The position numbers and the translations under genes were made by a program. 64,000 nt of DNA from Protonemura montana. Taxonomy: Eukaryota > Arthropoda > Insecta > Plecoptera > Nemouridae. The stretch lies in contig OX387608.1 of NCBI GenBank assembly GCA_947568835.1, positions 6,424,001-6,488,000 of the forward strand, in the 5' to 3' direction. Positions 1-11,500 of this stretch are shown one piece after another. How positions within the stretch are numbered: position 1 is the first letter of the stretch; each line of letters begins with the position of its first letter. The notes under the pieces were generated by a model. The model ran no database searches. It was not told where the DNA came from and saw only the letters and a list, made by a program, of their open reading frames with translations.

Positions 1-160
1 AGTGTGTGCATTGACCCCACACTAACGGACAATCGTCACCGGGCAGTTTGCATTCCGGACAGCAACCATCAAACGGAAAACGGCAGATGCCGCAGTTGTG
101 GTCGTTAGCAACCCAATGCCAAGTGGCCACACCAGTCCAGCTATTGATGGTGATCTTCAT
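1..160 (-). CDS. APC11: APC11, anaphase-promoting complex RING-H2 subunit (5' coding part)
   Basis: Small catalytic RING-H2 subunit of the anaphase-promoting complex, which recruits ubiquitin-charged E2 enzymes during mitotic exit. Read on the minus strand from the ATG at 160-158, 53 codons stay open to the window edge. They contain the family's hallmarks: MKITINSWTGVATWHW at the start, WVANDHNCGIC, GCCPECKLPGDDCPLVWGQC and the first zinc-ligand cysteines of the RING. The family is about 84-85 residues long, so roughly the last 30 residues, with the remaining Cys/His ligands, lie off the left edge. A 3' splice site (TTTCAACAG) ends at about 167, six bases upstream of the ATG, so there is probably an intron in the 5' UTR and the promoter lies farther right, towards ZC3H18. 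The gene is head to head with ZC3H18. Identification rests on near-identity to the remembered family sequence. Confidence 0.93.
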   Translation of the reverse strand, partial: MKITINSWTGVATWHWVANDHNCGICRFPFDGCCPECKLPGDDCPLVWGQCTH

Positions 161-240
161 GCGCACCTGTTGAAAGATCAATATGTTAAACTTTTACTTT
201 CTAGTACATATGCTAGAAGCTAGCAGTTACCCTTCGAAGT

Positions 241-448
241 TACTAGAATCAGAGTGGCAGTGAGTATTCACAGCCTCATGGTTCTATGCCTTGGAGAACT
301 GTCATTCTCATCAAATACACTGTCCCAAAAAACTAGTGTCCAAATAGCTCAATGGGTTAGAGCAACACCCGCGATAGGTGGAGATCGGGGTCCGAGTCCC
401 CGTTCGGGCATCCATTTTTGAGGCATTACTAGTGTTCATATTAATAAA
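241..448 (+). mobile_element. tRNA-derived SINE, family A copy 1
   Basis: At 340-412 there is a tRNA-like segment with an A box (TAGCTCAATGGGTTAGAGC) and a B-box-like stretch (GGGTCCGAGTCCCC). It is preceded by a shared 5' leader (from about 241, 'actagaatcagagtgg') and followed by the shared tail 'agtgttcatattaataaaa'. The same leader, tRNA-like part and tail recur at about 3.8, 9.3, 16.4, 48.1, 53.1 and 58.4 kb. It sits in the probable 5' intron of APC11. It is not a tRNA gene: the acceptor stem does not pair cleanly and copies vary. Confidence 0.75.
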
Positions 449-1290
449 AAAACTACATCATGGTTTAAACTAGTTATGCTAGTAGTTCAGTGCTTACAAC
501 TAAGCTTACAGTACTTAACATACACCCATTACCCTATCCCAAAGACCCATCGTCTGTCCTTATCTATCTTGAGCTTACAAATAAATTAGACTTATTATGA
601 TAATAAATGATAATAACGATGATGTTTGATGTTTTATTATTATGAACACAACATTTTATTTCATAAATGAACATTTCGTCTGTTTGATGTTCTTTGGTTT
701 GCAAGCAAACTGACAAGATAACCACTTAACCTATAATAAAATAAAATTTGTATTTTGTACACCTTAAATGCGAAAGAACGTTGTAGCAAATAATAAGGTA
801 AAATGGTTCGAGTACCTGGCACCGAAAAAAGTGAGGGTGAGGTCTTATATTTTCTTGGCCAATTTCGATTAGAGCAAAAATGATTTGCCAGGCTACACGG
901 AATTTGAGTAAATTCGAACCAATTAATCCCTGGCGGATATTATTGTACCCTTGAAGAGGCTACAATCAGTGTGCACAGCTGACCATGCTTAACGGTGAAA
1001 ATGATATAAACGTATGGGAATTTTGTGCCCTAGTTTTCTAAATGGGTTAAAAAGCATCCAACACCCAACATCGCCATGATTTCTTGCTTACTTGAGTTAA
1101 AAAACCGGCTGTAACTTCCCTTAATGAATTTTGACCTGTACTGTCGCATTATAGATTGTGTTTCTTTTATTTATATAATTATTTTAAGGTGAGTTGTTTA
1201 TCGTTGGAATGTTAGGACTTTGTCTATAGCATGTCATGTAATCTACAGACAACAATAAATAAATAAAAATAAATACGATAACAGCTATAT
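449..1290. other. APC11-ZC3H18 intergenic or 5' UTR intron sequence
   Basis: AT-rich sequence with no supported coding exon. It lies between the APC11 start and the CpG-richer segment near 1300. Transcription of APC11 probably starts somewhere in or beyond this stretch, because its first coding exon begins right after a 3' splice site. Confidence 0.4.
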
Positions 1291-1364
1291 TGTGATCGCG
1301 TGTTCGGGTGGGAGCGCTCGCTCGGGGCTGGGTGCTAGCCCGTTGGAGAGCATGATGTCATCGG
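1291..1364 (+). promoter_or_regulatory. Candidate ZC3H18 promoter / non-coding first exon
   Basis: A CpG-rich patch in AT-rich surroundings ends in a good 5' splice site (TCGG|GTACGT, GT at 1365). Joined to the ZC3H18 acceptor at 2488, the ATG at 1352 would give only a short upstream frame that stops after about 12 codons, so it would be 5' UTR carrying a uORF. A YY1-like motif (CCGCCATCTTG) lies about 200 bp downstream near 1559. The exact start site is inferred. Confidence 0.35.
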
Positions 1365-2506
1365 GTACGTTTCTAATTATTAACTTTATTACCTCGTTAG
1401 ATTTATGGAATACGAATCGCAGCAGTAGTTGAATGCTATAGTTTTTTTAATTTCTTTACAATTCAGTTCGTAATAGAATCAAAGAGTGCGCCAGTATTTT
1501 CGTGTTTTCCCTCGGTGCTTTCCGCATTTACTCGGTGATATTCGGGAAAGATCTACTACCGCCATCTTGGGAAGCCGTCAAGTTTGGTGCAGCCGAGGTG
1601 CAGGCAAATTTCTTGAAGATCCCAAACTCCTTGATTTAAATTACAATTTTCATTATATTAACTATAAAAGCAAGAAATTAAGGTGTCTGTGATTGTTGCT
1701 ACGTGTTGTAGGTCAAGGTAAGGTCAGTTACGAGTTGATAAGTTGACTTTGAAGAAAGTGCAGTCTTACCGGGATAATCAATCGTGTGCTAAATCAATAG
1801 GCCATGTATTTTGTATCCAATATTGTTTTCAGATACGTGAAGACTTGAGTTTATTTAATTTTGTGTTGTGTTAATGCAAAAAGTTACAAAAAAAAGTTAC
1901 CGCGTATCTTTACCACCGTTCGATCTAGTAAACCAGTATGACCCAAGTAATGGGTTTCGTAGGCATAACCTATGAAGATAGGAAAACGTATCGTGTTTGT
2001 GCATTTTCAATGTGGAGTATTGATAACTTCAAAAAACCAGTCCTCTATGGAGCATTTGCTTCTAGAAAAAGGTAAGAACGCGTCCATCTGCGTCCATCTG
2101 GATATGATCAAAAGAAGAGATCACTTAAACACCACACTTCTCAGGAAATTGATCCTCCATTTTTGAGATCAAACAAAAGAGCTTGAGCCGAGAATTGTCT
2201 AGAAACAGTTTTACTAAGAGTGTCATTATAACACGCCTGTCTCTTCATGTCGTATCTTTAACTTGATTCATTGTTGTAATGAATTATTGAGTCTTGTACT
2301 CATATATCTGCTTAGGTAAGACTTCACCCCACCTATGGCATAGAATCAGCTTTGTAAGGAGAACAATCTTGTCTGTGGTCATTTTATGCAAAGCCTGCAA
2401 CGTATAATCCAACAATTTCTATGCTAGATCTCTGAATAGTGCACTTTTTACTTTCAAACATTACTTATATAAACTGTTGTGATTTCAGAGCTGTATCGGT
2501 ATCGCT

Positions 2507-5500
2507 ATGGACTCAGATAGCTCAGACAGTGATGAGCCTACGCATAATCTGACTCCAAAGTCGCCTGACGATGACGTCGGTGGTTCTCCCGGTGAGCTTA
2601 ACAGCCCACCCGATAGCGATGACTCAAACAGCGTAGATGGCAGTCCAGTCGTGTCACCAGTGGCAGCCAGGAATCCGAGCCCAGGAATCAGTCCTGTCCA
2701 CAGTCCTATCGGCGATAGTCTTGACAGAAGCCCTATAGCATCGCCGGCCTCTGATCACAGGAGCAAATCTTCAAAACACTCTGATAATGATGGTGAGCTA
2801 TCAGATTCGAGCTCAAGCTCTCACAGTTCGTCATCATCCTCGAGATCTGGAAGGCGTGTTTCGACAGAAGCAAGCGGAGATGTTAATCAGGATGTTGTAA
2901 CTTTGCAAAGTCCAACCACTCCAGAGAAGGTCCCGTTCAAGCCAGAGATCGTCAGCCACGGAGAAGATCTGTCTGATGTTTCGGATCTCGACAGCAACGA
3001 CGATGGAAGCATCGAGCTGTCCGACGAAGAAATAGATCCTCCGAAGAAAGAGAAACCAATTGAGAAACCTGTTCAGCCACCTCCTCCAAAGAAAGACACC
3101 ACAATTGTGCTTCCTTCTGTCGACGAAGTTGAGCAATTGGACTTCGAGGCAGAAGAGCCCTTACAAGAAAAGGAGGATAAAGAGGAAGGGGAATGTGAAG
3201 GGAAAGAGGATAAAAGCGACAATGAAGGGGAGATTGAAGGAGACGACGAAGGGGAACTGAAAGGTGACGACCTCGAGGAAGGTGAAGTGACGGACGACGA
3301 AGAAAATAGGCCGGAAGAGACGGAACCGCGCCCGGTTTGCCGGTTTTACAACCGAGGGCAGTGCACGTGGGGGGCAAGCTGCAGGTAAGCTTTTTTCGAA
3401 GACATGCAGTTGTGCATATGGTCTAGTTAAGTAGACTTCAAATTCGACAGCGGCACTTCGTTTTCTGCAAATTATTGCCACTCTAGTTGCTGTTTGTGTG
3501 CTGTTCAAGCTAACAAAAAAAGAGTGCAAGTTTTTTTATTTTTCATTTTAAAAACAAACAGTTAATGAGATTGGCTTCTACAATGGTTCTTAATTTGAGC
3601 CAAAGTAGTTACTGCTGCCAATACAATATATCCACTGTAGGACAAGATTTGCATTCAGAAATAGGTTATTGTGATTCTAATGGGACATTTTTTATAGCTA
3701 CTGCCATCCATACTTGACCATAAATATCTGCAATTTGGCCAACCATGTTTCAACACTATGCAAAATCTGATTTAAATTGCAAACACTTGCAACGAACGGA
3801 GTATTTTATTATTAGGAACACTAATAACTTCTCAAGCATTGATGCTTAAACGGGGAAACGAACCCCGATCTCCACCTATCGCGAGTGTTGCTATAACCAA
3901 TTGAGCTACTTGAACACATCGTTTTTGAGAGGATTTTTAGTGTATTTGATGAGAATGATAGAACTCCAAGGAGAAAAATCAAGAGGCTATGAATACTCAC
4001 AGTCACTCTGATTCTAGTGACGCTAAATCAAGTCACAACCCGTTTGGGCATCAATTTTTGAGATTTTATTAGCGTTCCTAACAATAAAATGTTTCAACAC
4101 TCTTCCTAGACTTTACAAATGAGTTCCCATCTTAGTAGAGCTAATCCATCGCATACTTTCAATAATTTAACTTCTGTCTTTGCCATATTCTAAGCTCAAA
4201 TTCCTCTCAATTTGAAACCAGCTCCAAACAGTCTACCTTCTCTCCACCAGGTTTCTGCACCCGGGTGTCACCGATAAAGGCAACTACACGATGTTCGACA
4301 TGGTCCGGCCGCTTGTGCCGGCCAACGGGCCGTCGATGTACCCGGCCATCGACTATAGGGCGGCGTACGACAAGCCAATGGGGGGACCCGGCTACATGGG
4401 CGGTCGCAAGGACGAGCCTGTCATTGTTGAGTCGGCGTGGGAACGGGGACTGCGACAGGCAAAGGAGGTGAGCGATTAGTTTCAATGCAGTAAGGGATAT
4501 ACTTTTTTTTTATTGAATAGTTTTGCTAGCAAAGCAATGTATAAAAATGAAAGAAGAATTACAAGAACAACACTATAAAAAAGCGCATTTGTCTAGTAGA
4601 AAAAATTAATTAATGTTTATGTGTATGATAAAATGCCGATAGTTTTTCCAGTTTTTGACATAGTTTTTCAGTTGTCTGAAAGTTTTACTGGCTGTTGTTA
4701 TAGCAGATTTGTCAGTATCTGTTTTATTATCGTGGTTTTAAAAATAAGTTTTCAGAATTTAATTTTAAATCGAAATGGAACCAGTGACTTACTCGCATGA
4801 TTAAACCCAAACATTGATTCTGAGATCATCTTCCTGATTATATGGTTGTTATGTTATCTGACTGATCAACAACTCAAAAGTAATATCTATAATATCTATA
4901 TCTCTAGTCATTGTTTTAAGTGCAAAAACACATATACCAAAAACTAGGAATGTGTGTTTGCCTTTGACTTTCGCTAACCCGGGTCGTTTTTTGCAACAGA
5001 TGATGCGCAAGTCAACGAAACGGAAGGAGACAGACATGGACTTTGAGGAGAAGAAGATGAACCTTAGCATCGGGCAAGAGGAGCTCGACAAGGAGAACGA
5101 TTACTACACGCGGCCGGCCAGCCCAATAATCAGCGACGAGGCTGAACGTTGGGGGTGAGCATAGTCCACTGATCTAAAATAACCATCCTGTAGCATGCCA
5201 GTCGTTCATAACCTATCTAACCATGTATTCGTAGCAATCTGCTAACGCCTGTTTGTGGCCAAAAGATATTATCAGTACTGTGGCATTAAAGGTTGGGGTA
5301 AGTCTACTCATCTCAAATAACCTGAAAGCCAGTTGCCATAAAGTCTTTAAATCCAAAGCCCTAATTTTTTGTTGGCTCATACTATCCAATCTATTTTAAG
5401 TGTTTTTACCAGTAGTTTTTACAGTTTTTGTAGTTTTTACAATTTTTTTCAGTCAAAATATAGGTTAAAAAGGGTTCCAAAGACTCATAAATTAGCTTTG

Positions 5501-8500
5501 AAGTCATCGTGACACCTCAGATTTAGGAATCCTGTTGCCGGTCAATGGATTGCTTGAATACGGCTGTGAAGTGGGCTTTTTGTTTTGGATTTCTCTAATC
5601 TAATGAGTAGAGCCAAGATTTTATGGTGTTATGATTTCGATAATTTCGTGGTAAGCTTTTTGGATTTCGGTGTTATGGCGGTGTTATGGAAAAAGTACAG
5701 AATTTCATGTCTATAGCAGATTTCAGACATAGGTGACGAAAAAAGAAGGTACGTGTTTTTAGCATTAGTTTTATCGAAATTTTAGTGCTAATTATTTGAA
5801 TTTTAGCGTTTATAGCTAAATAGAAAAAAAGAGCTCTTGCGATCTACATTCGAAAGGAATGAAGATTTAGGGTAAGCACTGGGATCTCTAATAAAGAAGT
5901 GATCAATAATAATTACAATAAAGCAAATATTTAGTGTAGGTCCTCAACATCGGTATTTGTAAGGGACTTGGAACAAAATTAATAGCACAAATAAATATTT
6001 TACATAAATGCTACCATGAAATACATTGTATGGCGACACCTACTACTTGTTAAAACTTAACATTGAACAAGTTTCAATGGTAGCTTCCTTCATTCTTGTT
6101 CCTTTGTCAGTCAGCACAAGGTTTTATTGACTAAAAAACCTCTCTGCATCAACACTGTTCACAGGGGCTCAAATGGTTTGCTAATTCAGAACTGCAAATG
6201 AGGGGTTTGAGATTTTTATGTCCATTAGAATTTGAATTAGACCCACTGCCTGGTACTAACAACATACTTTGCAAGATTGTCTTTTTTCTCCCAGACAAGT
6301 CTGGTGTTCCAGATTCCACACATCAAAATAGATCCATCACTCACAAAGAGTTGCTTTGCTTGATCCTCAAAAGTCAAATATTTATTACATCCCATTGAAA
6401 TTTGAAATCCCAGCTAATCTCTATATAGACTGAATGCATGTGGTGCTGGTGCTCACATGGCAAGGAGGGGAAGATTCAGCCAACCAATGGCAATGGTTTC
6501 CTACAGCAAACATTTTGCCCCACTACTTCTACCCCCTAAGCTTAGGAATGTTGACAGCATTTGATGAGAAACAGACCTGAATAATATGACAAATCCATGG
6601 AAATGTGTGTTTATAGAGATAACATAAACATTTTACATTTTTGCATGGAAATAAGTGGCTATTTCGCAAATTACATGTATTATAGTGAAATAGCTTCATT
6701 ATCTCTCAATTTAGCATAAAAACAAATGGGTTATTTTGTTTGTTTATTTATTTTCTGTGAAATATGATTTGATAAAAATGAAAAAAATAACAGATTATCT
6801 GAAATTTAAGATAATTGGATGGGAAAAGGTTCATTTCGCGATGATTTCGCGGGAAATAGTTGATTTCCGTGTTATGGATGATTTTTCGTGAATTTCGCGT
6901 TATATGGTGATGAGCTTCTTACATATTTGAGATGGGAATTCAATGAATCGCACTCATTTGTAAGAAAAACAAGAGATAAGAACAATTCGCGATTTCGCGC
7001 ATCACCATATAATCGTGGCTCTACTAATGAGAAATAACATGTCAACTTTAAGAAGCTGTGTTTTGGACATTCTATTCATTTCAAAAGTATATTTAATGTA
7101 ATGAATGAGCCAAAATATATTTTTAAAGGATCCAAATTGACTCTATTCTACTTGTAGCCCACGCATGAAGTCACTGGAGCCCGAGGTGAAGTACCGCGAG
7201 GCGACAGCGGGCCCGCGCTACGACGACTACGCCGAGCCCCCGCCGGCCGCGTACTACCCTGTGTCTCGCGGTCGACAGCCGTGGTCAGGCCCCGGGGAGT
7301 ACAGCCGGCGCGTGCACTACGACCCCGGAGGTGAGCTGGAAACAGTTTCCGAGAAGCTTTCAATTATCCCAAGTCGATACTGCTATCACCCTTGATGAAG
7401 TTGCAGGCACAAGTTACAAAAAGTCGGGAAAATTTGTTGTTCATTACTTATCATTTAAATACCCAGTTAAAAATAGTTTCTCGCAAACTAGTGCTAAGGT
7501 AAGATAAAGTAGACAGTCTCAAAACCTTTATAAAGTCTGTCACTAAGCTTATTTATTTTATTGCATAGTTTGTCTAGAAATCTGAAAGAATTGGCACAAA
7601 AACGGCAAAAACCTGCTGTTCTTAACAGATCTGGAGATGTCCGTGCCATCTATGGTCCTTTTTATGACCGTAGTCAACTCAATGCAGAGCAAAATCGTCC
7701 CAGTAATCAACCTTCTTCCATGGTTCTGAACCACTTTGCGTAATCAGCGTTGTGTCACAAGGTTTTAAAAGTGTGTGTCAAAAATGATATTAAATCATGT
7801 GTCCCTTGATTTTTGTGGTTTTATGGTATCTGCTCTTTTAGGAAGGGTTTGCAGTCCTAAAAAGAGTCCTTTTAACCACAAAAACAATCAACCAAACGCT
7901 CTGAAAATGCCTTCTTCTTTGTCCCACCGTTTCCACTGACCGCCGACATTTCCCTCGCGCAGAATCTCGACCGATCCGCACCATGGAGGGAGAGTTTGGC
8001 CGCGGCAAGTACCGCGGCGGGCCGCACCGCGTTCCCGATTTCTATGACGGCTTCGACGAACCCCCAGGACCGGCGCAGGCCGGCGGCAAGCGCTTGCGCA
8101 AGCATCCCACGCGCGAGGTCATGGTGCAGCGCGTTATCGAGAAGCCTTGGCGTGAGGATCGGTGAGTGACGTGCACGGCCCGGAAAATTGTGATACATTT
8201 TTGTGTAAGCCGCGCAGTTGTGGGAACAGAGATGTAGGAAAACAAACGTTTCATCTGCAATTCTAGGCTTGTTTGATTCTTTGAATTTCAAATGCTTTTT
8301 TGTATATAGGCAATTCTAGGTTTGGTGAAAGTTAACACTGAATTCGACTCGATAAATTTTGTACGGATGGGGTTAATGTTAGCCACATTCTGGTTTACAC
8401 ATTCTGGTAAGAAGCTACATCATAAAAACATAATTTAACAAACTAATTAATGTAATGTTTCAAATATATCTAATGGCTGAGTGATTCGTACACAAAATCA

Positions 8501-11500
8501 ATGAAGAGTCCAGGCTAGCAGCCTTTTCTGCTCCAAGACCGAAGACACTTAGCAGGACTAACACCCAATATTGAAGCGACTTCATTTAGTCAGTTTATTC
8601 GCAAAAAGAAAAGAGTTTTTCTTCACTTTACGCTGCACATCACTCAAGGAAGACCAGCATTTGTGAAATGGTATTTAAATTGGAAATGTAATCCTCAAAG
8701 TATTTATTATTAAGACCACTAAAAACTTCTCACATATTGGTGCCCAAATGGGGATTCGAACTCGGTGAAGATTTGAGAACCTGCCGCATCACACCAAGTC
8801 GATCCGACGTGACAACGGATGTGTCTTCTGTCCGTAGCTACGTGGAAGAGGTGCCTCCCAGCAAGCACCGCGGGGGCCGCGGAGACGAGTGGGCCGACCC
8901 GTGGATGCGCTCCAAGTCACCGACGACGGCGCGCAAGAACGCAGCACGACCCGGACGGCGACAGTCGTACTCGTCCGGCTCCTCGTACAGCTCATCCAGG
9001 TTTGTGTGGCAAACGTTGGTAGTTTCCCGGTGGCTTTCGTGTATCGATGCCTTTCTTGATGTGCTATGAGCAGTTTTAGAATGGGGTTATAGACAGAAGA
9101 ATAGACATTTAACTAAGCAAAAAGAAAATACAAATTTACTTGCATACCTTGACAAAGGTGACCTATTAAATGCCACTGACCCTTTGTCAAAACAGTGCAT
9201 CGCACGTGTTTTTTTTAGTTTCAATTGCTCCTGGTAGATATAGTATTTACCATATTACCCAGTGCTATGATGCTTATGTATCCGACTTCAAATTTGAGCT
9301 ACCCAAGATTGAACAGATGTGGATGCAGAATATAGCGTCACTGGAATCAGAATGGCCAAATATTCACAGCCTCTTAGTTCGACTGCTTGGAGATTTTTCA
9401 TACTTATCAAATTCACTAAAATCCTCTAAAAAGACTTGTCTTTTCCGATTACTTTGGCTGGTTATATAGCAACACCTACAAGAGCATTCCCAAACCGGAT
9501 ACTACTGTTAAAGCTGGTCGTAGGGGTTGTAATACACGAGTGCATCACTCCGTTGTGTTGTGACCGTCAAGGCTAACTACTGCCGTGATTCCAGCTCCAC
9601 CCGCAGCGGTTCCTCAGCATCATCATATTCCTCCTACAGTCACAACTCCCGTTCAAGGTCCCCCCGATCCAAATCCCGCTCCGGCAGCGGCTCCCGGTCA
9701 CCAGCCATCCCTCGAGCAGCGCGGCGCAAGGTGCCCCCGGCAGCAGCGCAAGGCAGCCGAGGCAAGAACACGCCGGCGGCGTACGCACATCCACAGCAGC
9801 GCAGCAGTGGCAAGGGAGGCAAGCCTGGCGCACAGGAGCCGGGCAGGCCGATGGGAAAGCAGGGTGAGCCAAACTGTGACGCAGCTTCTCTTGTTTCTTT
9901 ACTTTTATCAAGTTATTCTTTAAAAAAAACTAGCAATTACGAGAATCTTAAGAATTTTTTTGCCGATATAGGGGTATTTTCGAATCTTGTCACTAAAGTA
10001 ATTTTTTGAATGAGTTAGTAGCAATGCAGGGGGCAGTCTTTGGGCTGGTATTTCTCTCACAGGCTAGACTGTAGCAATGCAGGGGACAGTCCTTGTGCTG
10101 GTATCTTCTCTTACGGACTAGAATGTAGCAATGCTGGGGGCAGTCCTTGTGCCTTCTCTTGCAGGCTAAAATATAGGCCAGTATGGACATCTATTGGCAT
10201 TTTTTTCGACACAGGCAAGTCTGCATCGCAGTCGCTGCTTACTGAACGCAAGGCGGCCAGTGAGCGGATGCTCTGCATGAACCCGCCGGCTCCGAGCCCG
10301 CGCAAGGCGATGCAGAGAGACGCGGCTGTCCGGCCGCCGTCGCCCGGTATGATGCGCAAGTCAGCACAGAACCCGCCGGCACCAGCTGCAATTGCACCGC
10401 CTTCTAGGCCTCCCGGGTAAGTTGGACGGCTTGTTTTAACTATCTTGATTTCCAAACTCATTGAATTCACTTAAATTCTCCCAAAAAGGTCATATTTGGA
10501 CTTGATTGCTTTGATATTTATCCTGTTGATTGATTATTTAATAATCATTCATTGATCAATTGGAATTTTGAATTTGTAATTTTTTTTTCTTGCAATCAAA
10601 TCTTTTTTTAATACTCAAGTCAAAATATTTTCAAACCAGAATTGGAATCTTAATTAATTATTATTTTGACCCCTGCTTAGAAGCATAATAACCATAAGAT
10701 ACTGAACTGCGGTGCTTGTGTCCTGTGCAGACCATCACGGACAGCGGCGTTGCCTCCAGCTGGCAGCGATCGCGCGAAGTTGGCAAGCAAGCCGGCAGGA
10801 AGGCCGCGTCCGTCGCGATCTTCCTCCGGTTCAGACTCTAGCGGTTCGAGCAGCGACTCTTCCGAGTCGAGTTATTCAAGCTCTTCGAGCAGTCCCGAGC
10901 CAATGCCGAAAGGTACGCATTGATTGAGACTCAGAGGTGTTAATGTTGCAGTGGTTTAAAACCAGGTTTCTACTTTTCAGCTTCTAAAAGGTAGATTTGA
11001 GATAAAAATGTGTTGTCACCAAGGTTTTTGCAGTTCATAACACTTAAAACAAAATAATGCCGCTGCTAACAAACTGGTAAAATGTCCTTATTTCGCTTGA
11101 CGTTTTGCCAAGCTAACATCTTGGCGTCTCCAGGAGAGCTAAAGCAACAAAAACTGATCAAATAGAGGATTGTTGAAATAGATGACAGTTGGATAGACAC
11201 AATTAAAACTTATGCAGGGAAAAGACGCCCGACTGAAGATGCTACGACTTTAGCTTGGCGAAACATCGAATTAAATAAAGATAGTTAACCAGTTTGTTAC
11301 CAGTTATTTCTTAAAAAATGATTTCAAATATTTATTTCTAATAGGTTTATACCATGACCTGAGTTTTCTACATCCTTCAATTATTTCTCATTCATTACTT
11401 CCATCCTATTCCACTTCTCCATACATCTTTCTATAATTCCAATCCCTTTCTATCCCAATTTTCTTCCTGTCCATTTATGGTTGTGTAGTGCTCTTATGAT

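Noticed and set aside
340..412. Plus-strand sequence with A and B boxes that looks like a tRNA gene
   Set aside because: Shared leader and tail occur around every copy and the stems are imperfect, so it is a SINE head; the same holds for 48230-48300, 53142-53213 and 33952-33878.
2834..3529. Long minus-strand frames opposite ZC3H18 exon 1
   Set aside because: Mirror frames of a strongly biased acidic/Ser-rich coding exon; no start or splice logic of their own.
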